Positions 1 through 9,440 of a stretch of 64,000 nt of DNA are shown piece by piece. This stretch comes from Gaetbulibacter_A aestuarii (GTDB taxonomy: Bacteria; Bacteroidota; Bacteroidia; Flavobacteriales; Flavobacteriaceae): positions 1,054,001 to 1,118,000 of the forward strand of contig NZ_BAABAY010000001.1 of assembly GCF_039537665.1 (NCBI RefSeq), written 5' to 3'. The notes beneath the pieces are model-generated. The model was not told the origin of the DNA and searched no databases. It worked only from the letters and a program-made list of their open reading frames with translations. Position 1 is the first letter of the stretch. Every line of letters starts with the position of its first letter. The translations under genes and the position numbers were made by a program.

Positions 1-807
1 TCGCTTTGGAGTGCTGTAGGTTTGAGTATTAGTTTAGCTGTGGGGTTTGAAAATTTCGACGCGTTATTACGCGGAGCGAATAAAATGGACAATCATTTTA
101 AATCAACTGATTTTGATAAGAACATTCCCGTAGTTCTTGCTTTGATTAGTGTTTGGTACAATAACTTTTTTCATGCCGAGAGTGAAGCGATCATCGCATA
201 TTCTCAGTATTTGAATCAGTTTGCAACCTATTTGCAGCAAGGGATCATGGAAAGTAATGGTAAGAGTGTAGATCGAAATGGCGACCCTATAGATTACCAA
301 ACAGGAACTATTATTTGGGGTGAACCCGGAACCAATGCACAACACGCCTTCTTCCAATTGATTCATCAGGGAACCAAATTGATTCCTGCTGATTTTATTG
401 GATTTAAAAAGTCCTTGCATGGAGATAAGGACCATCAGGATAAATTGATCTCCAACTTTTTAGCTCAGACAGAAGCATTAATGCATGGGAAAACGGAGAA
501 AGCTGTAATTGCTGAAGGAACCCCGAAAGACATTGTTCCCTTCAAAATTTTTCAAGGCAACAAACCTACGAATACCATATTCATAGATCAATTGTCACCA
601 GAAAGTTTAGGAAAATTAATTGCCATGTATGAGCATAAAATATTCGTTCAGGGTATTGTGTGGAATATCTATAGTTACGATCAGTTTGGGGTAGAGCTCG
701 GTAAGCAATTGGCTTCAAAAATTTTGAAAGAGTTTAATGGTTCAACGTTAAATGAACATGATAATTCTACCCTCCGGTTGTTGCGACATTATAAGCAAAA
801 CTCTTAA
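1..807 (+). CDS. pgi: Glucose-6-phosphate isomerase, C-terminal part (5' end outside window)
   Basis: Interconverts glucose 6-phosphate and fructose 6-phosphate in the cytoplasm (glycolysis and gluconeogenesis). The frame is open from base 1, so the gene starts upstream of the window; 268 residues are visible. The first residues, SLWSAVGLSISLAVG, are the tail of the first PGI signature. The conserved stretch GTNAQHAFFQLIHQGT lies at about visible residues 116-131, and YDQFGVELGKQLA near the C-terminus is the second PGI signature with its conserved lysine. A terminator hairpin follows 30 bases after the stop, so the transcript probably ends here. Identification is firm; the N-terminal half cannot be assessed. 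Confidence 0.96.
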   Translation, partial: SLWSAVGLSISLAVGFENFDALLRGANKMDNHFKSTDFDKNIPVVLALISVWYNNFFHAESEAIIAYSQYLNQFATYLQQGIMESNGKSVDRNGDPIDYQTGTIIWGEPGTNAQHAFFQLIHQGTKLIPADFIGFKKSLHGDKDHQDKLISNFLAQTEALMHGKTEKAVIAEGTPKDIVPFKIFQGNKPTNTIFIDQLSPESLGKLIAMYEHKIFVQGIVWNIYSYDQFGVELGKQLASKILKEFNGSTLNEHDNSTLRLLRHYKQNS

Positions 808-835
808 AATATTTACATCTTTCTAATGAAATGTT

Positions 836-875
836 AAAATCCCCTTCGAAAATTTAATTTTGAAGGGGGTTTTGT
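836..875 (+). terminator. Rho-independent terminator after pgi
   Basis: CCCCTTC (841-847) pairs with GAAGGGG (862-868), with additional A/T pairing in the inner stem, and a short T-rich tail follows. It separates pgi from the TonB receptor gene. Confidence 0.75.
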
Positions 876-931
876 TTATAACTATGTTAAATTTCTTAAC
901 AATTGCTTAATGTTTAATAGTTAATATTCCT

Positions 932-939
932 TAATTTTG
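932..939 (+). promoter_or_regulatory. -7 box of TonB receptor promoter
   Basis: TAATTTTG matches the Bacteroidota -7 consensus TAnnTTTG at all fixed positions. It lies 40 bases upstream of the ATG at 980. I see no convincing -33 TTG at the usual distance. Confidence 0.5.
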
Positions 940-979
940 CGACGACTAATTCAAATTATTAATTAATCATTTTTACATT

Positions 980-3727
980 ATGAGAAAAGTTACTCAAACT
1001 TTATTGACTGTGGTTGCAATTATGTTCACTACAGTTTTAATGGCTCAGAGTACCATTACGGGTACCGTTATTGATGCCGACTTGAATTCGCCTCTTCCGG
1101 GAGCGAATGTTGTAGAAAAAGGTACCTCAAACGGTGTTTCTACAGATTTTGATGGTAAGTTTTCGTTAATGACACAAGCAACCTCTGGTACTATTGAGGT
1201 GTCTTATGTAGGATACGGAACAATTACTTTAGCTTTCAACGGAAGCGCAGACCTTGGAAACATTATGTTATCACCAGACAACTCTTTAGGGGAGATTGTA
1301 ATTACTGGTGTAGTAGATGTTGCAATAGACAGAAAAACACCTGTTGCTGTGTCTACAATTAAAGCTTCAGAAATATCTTTAAAAGTAGGAAACCAGGAGT
1401 TTCCTGAAATCATGAACAATACCCCTGGTGTTTATGTAACTAAAACCAGTGGTGGATACGGAGATTCAAGCGTTAGACTTCGTGGATTCGACCAAAGAAA
1501 TACGGCGTTCTTGATCAACGGTCAGCCGGTTAACGACATGGAAAACGGTTGGGTATACTGGTCTAACTGGCAAGGTTTATCCGATGTTGCCTCCGGAATT
1601 CAGATCCAGAGAGGTCTTGGAGCTTCTCGTTTAGCAGTACCTTCTGTGGGTGGTACAGTTTCTATCTTCACCAGATCGTCTCAAAAAGATCAAGGTGGTT
1701 CTGTGTCGCAAATCATTGGTAACGATGCATACACCAAAACAACTGCCGCTTACAACACCGGTAAAAACGATAAAGGCTGGTCTAGTAGTTATTTGTTATC
1801 AAAATGGTCTGGTGATGGTTATATAGACTTCACTAAAGGATCAGGTTGGACGTATTTCTTTGCCGTTGGATATGCTCCTGAAGGTTCTAAACACAGCTTC
1901 GACTTTTCATTCTTAGGCGCCGGACAATGGCACCACCAACGTTCAAGTTGGGTTTCTATCCGTGATTATCAAAACTTTGGTGATTCCGGAATCGACAGAA
2001 GATGGAACACCAATGGTGGTTACCTAAATGGAGAAGAATTTAACATGAGAAGAAACTTCTACAATAAACCATTGGCAACCTTTAACTGGGATTGGCAAAT
2101 TTCTGAATCTGTAAAATTAGCGACATCATTATACGGTTCAGCCGGTCGTGGTGGAGGAACTGGTCCAAGAGGTCAGAACTTCCGTAATGCAGATATCGAC
2201 CTTTATCCATTTAATATCGATTTAACAGAGCATTTGACAAACAGAGGTCGTGGTGCCGCTGCAAGAAATGCTGATGGTTCCATCAACTTTGATTATGTAG
2301 TGAACCATAACAGAACCACGACGTTACCATACACAGGAGACCTTGGTCGTGGAGATTTCCAGGGCTTATTGATCGGATCTAATGGATTCAGAGATGACAA
2401 TGTGAATAGAGAAGTTCTTGTAAGACGTGCTTCTATGAACTCTCATGACTGGGTAGGTGCTATCTCTAGTTTAGATATTGATGCCGGTAACATGCGTTAT
2501 AGTATTGGTATTGATCTTCGGGATTATACCGGATACCACTACCGAGCTTTGAACAACTTGATGGGCTTAGATGCTTATTATTCAACAGGAAATCAAAATA
2601 ATGCCGGTCAGATTATTGAAACAACAATTGATGCTGATCCTTTCAAAAAGACTGGATTAAAAGGTGCTAAGATCGATTATTACAATGTTGGATATGTAGG
2701 CTGGCAAGGTGTTAACGGACTGGCTGAATATTCTTCAGACAGTAACAATTTCACAGCTGTACTTCAAGGGGGATTGTCTAACCAATCTTTCCAAAGAGAA
2801 GATTTATTTGACTCTCCAACAAATCCTTTAAGTAAAAAGAAAAATGTTGGTGGTGGTTATGTAAAAGGTGGTGCTAACTATAACATTAGCGATGCTTCTA
2901 ACGTATTCTTCAATGCCGGTTATATTAGCCGTCAGCCAAACTTTGACGCGGTATTCCCTAACTTTGCTAACGACGTGAATCCTGATCTTCAAAACGAAAA
3001 GATCACTTCTGTTGAAGTAGGTTACGGTCTGCGTTTACCGTCATTCTCTATGAACGTGAACGTGTACTCAACAAAATGGGGTAACCGTTTTGTATCCAGA
3101 GGTTTTACTAACTCTGGTGGAACTTCCGGTACTGCACAGTTTAAGGACATCAATGAATTACATAACGGTTTTGAATTAGAAGCGAACTATAAAGCTACTT
3201 CTGACTTAAGAATTAACGGAATGTTGTCTGTTGGTGATTGGAAATATACTAAAGACTTCTCTTCTACTTTATTTGATGATACAAACACTCAAATTGGTAC
3301 AGGAACACTTTACACTAAAGATGCTAAAATTGGTAATGCTGCGCAATTCACATCGTATTTAGCAGTAAACTATAGTCTTGGAGATCATTTTAACTTTGAT
3401 TTAGGTTGGAGAAATGCCGGTAACTTATATGCGGATTACAGTGTAACTGATTCGGCTTTCTTAGACCCAAATAACAATGGAGCTATCAAGTTGCCATCGT
3501 ATAACTTAGTTGATCTTGGTGCAACCTACAGATTTGATCTGTTTGGAAAAGATTCTTACTTAAGATTGAACATCAACAACTTGTTTGATGAGGTTTACAT
3601 CTCTGAATCGAATACTAACATTTATGCTGATGGTTCTAACCCAACCTGGAAAGGTGTAGATGTACGTAACTCGGTTTGGTTCGGTTTCGGAACGACCTGG
3701 AACTTTACTTTCAAAATGAATCTCTAA
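980..3727 (+). CDS. TonB-dependent outer-membrane receptor with carboxypeptidase-regulatory-like N-terminal domain
   Basis: A 915-residue outer-membrane active transporter. It has a signal peptide (about 1-22, ending LMAQ), a CarboxypepD_reg-like domain (about 25-105, with PLPGANVVEKGT and TDFDGKFSL), a plug domain (about 115-235) and a long beta-barrel. The plug contains VRLRGFDQRNTAFLINGQP and WSNWQGL; the second receptor at 6627 shares the LING...WSNWxGL pattern, so the two belong to one subfamily. No SusD partner is adjacent, so a classical glycan-uptake pair is unlikely. The gene is monocistronic, with a -7 box upstream and a terminator downstream. The neighbouring secreted nucleases suggest a nucleic-acid or phosphodiester-derived substrate, which is inference only. 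Confidence 0.9.
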   Translation: MRKVTQTLLTVVAIMFTTVLMAQSTITGTVIDADLNSPLPGANVVEKGTSNGVSTDFDGKFSLMTQATSGTIEVSYVGYGTITLAFNGSADLGNIMLSPDNSLGEIVITGVVDVAIDRKTPVAVSTIKASEISLKVGNQEFPEIMNNTPGVYVTKTSGGYGDSSVRLRGFDQRNTAFLINGQPVNDMENGWVYWSNWQGLSDVASGIQIQRGLGASRLAVPSVGGTVSIFTRSSQKDQGGSVSQIIGNDAYTKTTAAYNTGKNDKGWSSSYLLSKWSGDGYIDFTKGSGWTYFFAVGYAPEGSKHSFDFSFLGAGQWHHQRSSWVSIRDYQNFGDSGIDRRWNTNGGYLNGEEFNMRRNFYNKPLATFNWDWQISESVKLATSLYGSAGRGGGTGPRGQNFRNADIDLYPFNIDLTEHLTNRGRGAAARNADGSINFDYVVNHNRTTTLPYTGDLGRGDFQGLLIGSNGFRDDNVNREVLVRRASMNSHDWVGAISSLDIDAGNMRYSIGIDLRDYTGYHYRALNNLMGLDAYYSTGNQNNAGQIIETTIDADPFKKTGLKGAKIDYYNVGYVGWQGVNGLAEYSSDSNNFTAVLQGGLSNQSFQREDLFDSPTNPLSKKKNVGGGYVKGGANYNISDASNVFFNAGYISRQPNFDAVFPNFANDVNPDLQNEKITSVEVGYGLRLPSFSMNVNVYSTKWGNRFVSRGFTNSGGTSGTAQFKDINELHNGFELEANYKATSDLRINGMLSVGDWKYTKDFSSTLFDDTNTQIGTGTLYTKDAKIGNAAQFTSYLAVNYSLGDHFNFDLGWRNAGNLYADYSVTDSAFLDPNNNGAIKLPSYNLVDLGATYRFDLFGKDSYLRLNINNLFDEVYISESNTNIYADGSNPTWKGVDVRNSVWFGFGTTWNFTFKMNL

Positions 3728-3750
3728 TCTGAAAAGATTATAAATTATAT

Positions 3751-3782
3751 AAAAAACCACTTCATAAAGAAGTGGTTTTTTT
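3751..3782 (+). terminator. Rho-independent terminator after first TonB receptor
   Basis: CCACTTC (3757-3763) and GAAGTGG (3769-3775) form a stem with loop ATAAA, flanked by an A-run and a T-run. Confidence 0.85.
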
Positions 3783-3854
3783 ATGACGTATCTCTTCATT
3801 TTACTTTTAATTATCCTATAAATCAATTACATTTATTTACCCAATTTTTGAATC

Positions 3855-4916
3855 ATGAAACGCTATTTTTTAGCTCTTTTTAGCTTTTTTATATCTCTGA
3901 GTTGCAGTTCCGGAAGTACCGATAATCCGGGGCCTGTTGATAATGGTACCCCCATTGCGGTGGATGATTTTTATGCTACCGCTGAAGATCAGTTATTAGT
4001 TATGGAAACTTTACTAGATAATGATACCTTACTGGATCAGGCAACAATTTCTACTTTTGATGCGTCAAGTTCTAACGGCGGGACCATCAGTAAAAATAAT
4101 GATGGTAGTTATACCTACACACCCCCTGCAAATTTTACCGGAGATGATACTTTTACTTATACCTTATGTGATACCAGTACACCTTCCGATTGTTCTCAGG
4201 CTACGGTTACCATTACCGTCGCACAGATTGTAAATTTCAATATTCCTGCAGAACTATCCGACTATTATGATGGGGTTGTATTCGCCGACAATGGTGATTA
4301 TAACTTCAATCAGTTAGAAAAGCTTACGGTTTCAAAACACACCACGATTTTATCCTATGGCCAGCGCCATGAGTATTTGTACAATGCTGATGCTGATTTA
4401 AGTAACCCCGATAATGTTATTCTCATGTATTCCGGCGAAAGCCGCTATTGGAAAGAATATACCTCAGGAAACAATCCCTATTCTCCACAAACGTTTAATA
4501 CCGAACACATTTACCCTCAGTCGCTTTTACAGACGGCAGATGCGGTTACCGATTTACATCATTTGCGATCTTGTGATGATGCTGTAAATAGTAGTCGGAG
4601 TAATTATCCGTTTGCAGACGGTACAGGAGATTATCAAAAAGTTGATGGTAATCATTGGTTTCCTGGCGATGAATGGAAAGGTGATGTGGCCCGTATGGTG
4701 ATGTATCTTAATGTACGTTACGGAGAAACCTTTGATAAAGTGGGTGGCATTAATTTATTTTTAAAATGGAATATGGAAGATCCTGTTTCTCCTTTTGAGC
4801 AACAACGAAATGAGGTTATTTACGGGGCACAAGGTGATCGGAATCCCTTTATCGATAATCCCTATTTGGCAACGCTTATCTGGGGTGGTACACCCGCCGA
4901 AAATACCTGGCAATAG
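3855..4916 (+). CDS. Endonuclease I family lipoprotein with Ig/cadherin-like domain
   Basis: Predicted surface or periplasmic nuclease of 353 residues. The signal peptide ends in a lipobox (FISLSC, Cys17). Residues about 32-122 form a bacterial Ig/cadherin-like module (AVDDFYATAEDQ, GSYTYTPPANFTGDDTFTYT). Residues about 128-345 are an endonuclease I (PF04231) domain with the metal-finger residues NTEHIYPQSLL (His218), DLHHLR (His235/236), a following Asn, and HWFPGDEWKGDVARM. The family cleaves DNA and sometimes RNA non-specifically and is often secreted. The gene stands between two terminators and next to TonB receptors and EEP enzymes, which fits degradation of extracellular nucleic acid. 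TACATTTA at 3828-3835 is a possible -7 box. Confidence 0.88.
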   Translation: MKRYFLALFSFFISLSCSSGSTDNPGPVDNGTPIAVDDFYATAEDQLLVMETLLDNDTLLDQATISTFDASSSNGGTISKNNDGSYTYTPPANFTGDDTFTYTLCDTSTPSDCSQATVTITVAQIVNFNIPAELSDYYDGVVFADNGDYNFNQLEKLTVSKHTTILSYGQRHEYLYNADADLSNPDNVILMYSGESRYWKEYTSGNNPYSPQTFNTEHIYPQSLLQTADAVTDLHHLRSCDDAVNSSRSNYPFADGTGDYQKVDGNHWFPGDEWKGDVARMVMYLNVRYGETFDKVGGINLFLKWNMEDPVSPFEQQRNEVIYGAQGDRNPFIDNPYLATLIWGGTPAENTWQ

Positions 4917-4935
4917 ATAAAAATTCAACGATTGC

Positions 4936-4967
4936 AAACCGCTTACCTTTTAAGCGGTTTTTTTATC
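4936..4967 (+). terminator. Rho-independent terminator after endonuclease I gene
   Basis: AAACCGCTTA (4936-4945) pairs perfectly with TAAGCGGTTT (4951-4960) over a five-base loop, followed by a T-run. Confidence 0.9.
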
Positions 4968-4979
4968 CTTTATAATTAG

Positions 4980-4987
4980 TACATTTG
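4980..4987 (+). promoter_or_regulatory. -7 box upstream of small membrane protein gene
   Basis: TACATTTG is an exact match to TAnnTTTG, 26 bases before the ATG at 5014. Confidence 0.55.
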
Positions 4988-5013
4988 TGTAAATTAATAT
5001 TGAGATTCTAACC

Positions 5014-5454
5014 ATGTACGAAACCATTCAATCACTCCACTCTTATTGGGCTTTTCTTGTTCTTTTCATTTTGATCATTGCCACTGTTAACGCTATATAT
5101 AAATCGGCTACCGGTAAAGAATACAAAGCCACTGATTTTCGTTTATCCCTTTTTACATTAATTGTATCACATATTCAGTTACTTATGGGATTACTCTTGT
5201 ATTTTGTGTCGCCAAGACTTCAATTGTTTGGTGAGATCGGTATGGGCGCTATCATGAAAGATCCTGTTAGTCGTTTGTATTTGGTTGAACATCCACTGGT
5301 TAATATAATTGCCATAGCACTCATCACTATTGGCTATTCAAAGCATAAGAAGAAATTAACCTCTAGTGCTAAACTTAAGAAAATTGCTATTTTCTATACC
5401 TTAGGTTTGGTATTGTTATTATCCAGAATTCCCTGGAGTACCTGGTTGTCTTAA
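5014..5454 (+). CDS. Uncharacterised four-helix integral membrane protein
   Basis: A 146-residue protein with four predicted membrane segments (about 10-30, 44-66, 92-110 and 122-142). Histidines sit in or beside the first three segments (His9, His53, His93), which would allow haem ligation as in small cytochrome-b-like membrane proteins, but no family motif decides this. It has its own -7 box upstream. Its stop codon overlaps the stop codon of the convergent EEP gene (TTAA, 5451-5454). I do not recognise a specific function. Its place in the nuclease/TonB locus may be incidental. Confidence 0.75.
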   Translation: MYETIQSLHSYWAFLVLFILIIATVNAIYKSATGKEYKATDFRLSLFTLIVSHIQLLMGLLLYFVSPRLQLFGEIGMGAIMKDPVSRLYLVEHPLVNIIAIALITIGYSKHKKKLTSSAKLKKIAIFYTLGLVLLLSRIPWSTWLS

Positions 5455-6512
5455 GGAGAATCCGTTTCAATTTTTTTAATGAGGTAAATATATACCGGGA
5501 AATGGTCGCTAAATCCATTAGTAAAGCCACCATTACCCCAACTTCGTAGTGGATAACCCTTGTAGCGTCCACTTGCAGTTACGATGACATTTTTGTTGTA
5601 GATTCCTGCTTTATAAAATTGAAATCCGTTATAATTCCCGTTTAATAATCCTCTCGTCATTAATAATTGATCAAACAAACTCCAGGCATCCCTGAAAGCG
5701 GTTGTTCCTAAACCGGAATGATAAAAGTTTTCAAATGGATTGTAAATATCTCCGAGCCCCATTCGAGTTCTTTTTCTTGAACTTTTCAAGCCTTTTTTTA
5801 AACTGTTGCTTGTGGGGTCGTCATTCAAATCGCCCATGATCACCACCTTAGCATAAGGATCCAAAGTGAGTAAAGAATCGGTGATCCGTTTTGTAAGTTT
5901 TGCGGCAGCCAGGCGTTTATAACCGGATAGTTTTTCTCCGCCTCTTCGGGAGGGCCAATGGTTAACAATAAAATGTACGGGTTCACCTTCCAACTGTCCG
6001 CTAACTACCAATTGATCGCGAGTAAATTGGCGTTTTCCTGAGGTATTATCATAGATTTTTAATTCATAACTTTTACTGGAGGTAGGCGTAAAATAACGTT
6101 TTTGATATAAGAGTGCGACATCGATCCCTCTCAAATCTGGCGAAGGATATTGAATGATACCATAATTTTTTTCAATCAATAAGGAGTCGTTTACCAGATC
6201 CTGAACAACGGCTTTGTTTTCAACTTCTGAAACACCAATAATTGCAGGAGAATCTTGACTTTCATCCTTTCCGATATCCGATAAAACACGAGCCATATTA
6301 TGGATCTTTTTCCAGTAGGCTTCAGAGCGATTGGATTTCATTTCCATTATCGGACTGTACTCATCCAATTTATTTGGATTGTTAATGGTGTCGAATAAAT
6401 TTTCGAGATTATAAAATGCAACAGTGCGAATATTATAACGTTTGCCCTGGGCATGAGCTGTGGCTAAAACACTTAAAAAGAGCCAAAAAATGGCCGTTTG
6501 TCGTAGGTTCAT
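5451..6512 (-). CDS. Secreted endonuclease/exonuclease/phosphatase (EEP) family protein
   Basis: A 353-residue metal-dependent phosphodiesterase or phosphatase, predicted to be exported. The start chosen at 6512 (MNLRQTAIFWLFLSVLATAHAQ) gives a clean signal peptide; a longer frame upstream adds a non-signal extension. EEP catalytic residues are all visible: FYNLENLFD (Asn36, Glu38), SEVENK (Glu97), VNHWPSRR (His185), GDLNDDP (Asp228, Asn230) and SDHFP (Asp336, His337). A paralogue without a signal peptide lies at 10876-11844. It is divergent from the TonB receptor at 6627, with an intergenic -7 box for this gene at 6549-6556. The substrate is unknown; nucleic acid or phospho-organics are plausible. 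Confidence 0.9.
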   Translation of the reverse strand: MNLRQTAIFWLFLSVLATAHAQGKRYNIRTVAFYNLENLFDTINNPNKLDEYSPIMEMKSNRSEAYWKKIHNMARVLSDIGKDESQDSPAIIGVSEVENKAVVQDLVNDSLLIEKNYGIIQYPSPDLRGIDVALLYQKRYFTPTSSKSYELKIYDNTSGKRQFTRDQLVVSGQLEGEPVHFIVNHWPSRRGGEKLSGYKRLAAAKLTKRITDSLLTLDPYAKVVIMGDLNDDPTSNSLKKGLKSSRKRTRMGLGDIYNPFENFYHSGLGTTAFRDAWSLFDQLLMTRGLLNGNYNGFQFYKAGIYNKNVIVTASGRYKGYPLRSWGNGGFTNGFSDHFPVYIYLIKKIETDSP

Positions 6513-6548
6513 AAGGTGAGATTTGGGTTTGTTGTAGAAAACAACACT

Positions 6549-6556
6549 CAAATTTA
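6549..6556 (-). promoter_or_regulatory. -7 box of secreted EEP gene
   Basis: On the minus strand the sequence reads TAAATTTG, an exact TAnnTTTG match, 36 bases before the chosen ATG at 6512. This supports the shorter start. Confidence 0.5.
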
Positions 6557-6626
6557 CATTATTCTGATAAATGCTGTACATTTTCAAACGCGTAAAAGGA
6601 ATTTAACTGTTAGCCCCAAACAGCAT

Positions 6627-9428
6627 ATGTACAAAATCCTGCTTATCGTGTCCATTGGACTAGGCCCTCATTTATGCTTCCCTCAAGCTACTGAGCTTAC
6701 AGGAAGTGTTAAAGATGCCGTTTCTTTCCAACCTTTGTCAGGTGTTACTGTTTCTATGGAGAATACCGACCTCAAAACCCTTACCGATGCTTTAGGGATA
6801 TTTAGAATTTCGGCTACCCTTCCGTTAGGTGAACAATTTATTAAGATTTCGAAAAAGGGATACGTTACGAAGCGTTTTCCGATTGTGATCCAAGAAGGCG
6901 AAACACTAAATATTAGTGACATGACCTTAAATCGAGATTATCAAACTAATCAGGATAGTTTTGCTATTACCTTAACTGATGATGAATTGGATCAAGCTGA
7001 CGGCGGTGCTGATAATATTTCCGGGTTGCTTTTAGCATCACTTGATGTGTTTCAACGTGCGGCAGCCTTTGATTTTAGTCAGGCGTTTTTCAGTTTACGG
7101 GGGATGTCTTCTCAAAATTCCAAAGTACTTATTAATGGCATTGGAATGAATAAATTATTTAATGGGAAACCACAATGGAGTAACTGGGGCGGACTTAACA
7201 ATGTTTTGCGCAATCAGGAATTTAATTCTGGGTTGGTACCATCCGATTATAATTTTGGAAGTGTTATAGGAACCACTAATATCAATACCAGGGCTTCTGA
7301 TGCAAGACCCGGTGGAAATCTAACCTATTCCAGTGCCAATCGAAGTTATAGTAACCGACTTATGGCGAGTTATGCTTCAGGATTGTTGGAAAATGGTTGG
7401 GCCTATACCATAGCTTTAGGAAGGCGTTGGGGAAACAGTGGCTTTCAGGAAGGTACTATTTATGACGCAAATTCATTTTTTATTTCTGTTGAAAGAAAAC
7501 TCAGTACCAAACAAAGCTTGAATTTTACCTGGATTTATGCCCCAAACAAACGTGGTAAAGCTGGCCCGAATACCCAGGAAGTATACGATCTAAAAGGTAT
7601 AAAATACAATCCGTATTGGGGCTACCAAAACGGGATCAAGCGCAATGCCCGGATAAAAACGGTTGACGAACCTATTTTGATGTTGAATCATAACTGGGAA
7701 ATCAATTCCAAGACCAGCCTGAACACCAATGTTGCGTATCAATTTGGGAGGTTTTCCAACAGTCGTTTGGATTATCAGGGAACCGATCTCGTTCATGGAT
7801 TTCCCGAAGGTGGCGGCACGAATCCAAGTCCGACCTATTATCAAAAATTACCGAGTTATTTTGAACGGAATGACCCTGAAAATCTTGGGAATGCTTATCT
7901 CGCTTTGGAAACATTTTTAAAGGATGGTCAACTCGATTGGAACCAACTTTACGAAGCCAATATTGCAAATACAAAATTAGGCGGCAATGCTATTTACGCC
8001 TTGTATGCTGATGTGGTGAGTGATAGACAATTCACCTTCAACGGTATTTTAAACAAAACAATTTCTGAGCATGTTACTCTGAATTCGGCTATCAATTTTA
8101 CATCCTTAAATTCTGAAAATTACGCTGAAGTTATTGATTTACTAGGAGCAAACACTTATCTGGATATCGATGGTTTTGCTGAGAATATAAACGCTGCGCA
8201 AAATGATCTGCTCCATCCGAACCGGCTCGTTCACGAGGGCGAAAAATTCAAATATCATTATCAATTGAATGCGCAGGTTTTGGAGACTTTTGCTAAAGCC
8301 GAACTTAAGTATTCCAAGGTCGATATGTACCTGTCTGGTCAGTTTGGATTTACCCAATATCAAAGACAAGGGATCTATCAAAACGGTGCTTTCTCAGAAA
8401 ATTCTCTGGGTGCCGGAGAAAAATTGAAATTCCCTGAATTTGGACTAAAGTTGGGGGGCAATTATAAACTTTCAGGAAAACATGTACTGGACGCTAATCT
8501 GGGATATATTTCAAGAGCGCCAACCATTCAGAACAGTTATACAAACCCCAGAGAAAATCAAAATACTGTTCCAAACATGACTCAGGAAAAAGTTCTGGCA
8601 TCCGACCTGAGTTACTATTTCCGATCTAGTATCTTGAAAGCCAGATTAACCGGTTATTTTATTTCCGTAAAGGATGCTAACGACATCGCCTTCTTTTTTG
8701 CTGACGGCATTGGAGGGGATAATACAGCGTTTGTTCAGGAGATCTTACAAGGTGTAAACACCAAACGTTTGGGCCTTGAGTTAGGAATTGAAGCAAAGGT
8801 TACCAGCACATTGAGTTTAAAAGGTGTTACTTCATTAGGTCAATATACCTATGCTAATAACCCAAATTTATATTTAACCACGGAAGCCAATCAACGCGCC
8901 GAAGAAGCCGGTTTTATTGATGGCTTTAATGATTTTGGCAAGTCTTATTTAAAGAACTACAGATTAGCTGCAGGTCCGGAACAAGCTTATGCGTTGGGTT
9001 TCGAGTATCGCGATCCCGATTATTGGTTTATGGGAGCCACAGCGAATTGGTTGTCGCATGCCTATATAGATGTAAGTCCTCTAACACGAAGTTCCAATTT
9101 CTTTACCGATTTTGATGGTCAGGTTTTTAATGATTACGATGAGAATTTGGCCAAAAGCCTATTAGCTCAAGAACAGTTTAAAGGTTATATGCTCATGAAT
9201 TTGATCGGTGGAAAATCTTTTAAAATTGGAGATAAATACATCAGTTTTTTTGCCAGTATCAATAATCTGTTTGATCAAAAATTTAAAACAGGTGGCTTTG
9301 AACAGGCGAGAAATGCCAACTACAGACAATTACGCGATGATCAGGCTTTGGATAAACCTGTTTTTGGACCGAAGTATTGGTACGGACGAGGTACGACTTA
9401 CTTTGTTAACGTAAGTTACAGATTTTAA
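6627..9428 (+). CDS. TonB-dependent outer-membrane receptor with carboxypeptidase-regulatory-like N-terminal domain
   Basis: A 933-residue receptor. The start at 6627 (MYKILLIVSIGLGPHLCFPQ) gives a signal peptide; the frame stays open further upstream, but that extension is not signal-like. A CarboxypepD_reg-like domain occupies about 22-105 (LTGSVKDAVSFQPLSGVTVSM), then a plug (about 120-240, with FSLRGMSSQNSKVLING and WSNWGGL) and a beta-barrel ending in the typical FVNVSYRF with terminal Phe. It resembles the receptor at 980 in the plug. The next gene, a DUF5689 lipoprotein, starts 12 bases after the stop, so the two are almost certainly cotranscribed and probably form a receptor/surface-lipoprotein pair analogous to SusC/SusD, with a different partner family. 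Confidence 0.9.
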   Translation: MYKILLIVSIGLGPHLCFPQATELTGSVKDAVSFQPLSGVTVSMENTDLKTLTDALGIFRISATLPLGEQFIKISKKGYVTKRFPIVIQEGETLNISDMTLNRDYQTNQDSFAITLTDDELDQADGGADNISGLLLASLDVFQRAAAFDFSQAFFSLRGMSSQNSKVLINGIGMNKLFNGKPQWSNWGGLNNVLRNQEFNSGLVPSDYNFGSVIGTTNINTRASDARPGGNLTYSSANRSYSNRLMASYASGLLENGWAYTIALGRRWGNSGFQEGTIYDANSFFISVERKLSTKQSLNFTWIYAPNKRGKAGPNTQEVYDLKGIKYNPYWGYQNGIKRNARIKTVDEPILMLNHNWEINSKTSLNTNVAYQFGRFSNSRLDYQGTDLVHGFPEGGGTNPSPTYYQKLPSYFERNDPENLGNAYLALETFLKDGQLDWNQLYEANIANTKLGGNAIYALYADVVSDRQFTFNGILNKTISEHVTLNSAINFTSLNSENYAEVIDLLGANTYLDIDGFAENINAAQNDLLHPNRLVHEGEKFKYHYQLNAQVLETFAKAELKYSKVDMYLSGQFGFTQYQRQGIYQNGAFSENSLGAGEKLKFPEFGLKLGGNYKLSGKHVLDANLGYISRAPTIQNSYTNPRENQNTVPNMTQEKVLASDLSYYFRSSILKARLTGYFISVKDANDIAFFFADGIGGDNTAFVQEILQGVNTKRLGLELGIEAKVTSTLSLKGVTSLGQYTYANNPNLYLTTEANQRAEEAGFIDGFNDFGKSYLKNYRLAAGPEQAYALGFEYRDPDYWFMGATANWLSHAYIDVSPLTRSSNFFTDFDGQVFNDYDENLAKSLLAQEQFKGYMLMNLIGGKSFKIGDKYISFFASINNLFDQKFKTGGFEQARNANYRQLRDDQALDKPVFGPKYWYGRGTTYFVNVSYRF

Positions 9429-9440
9429 AATCAATTAAAA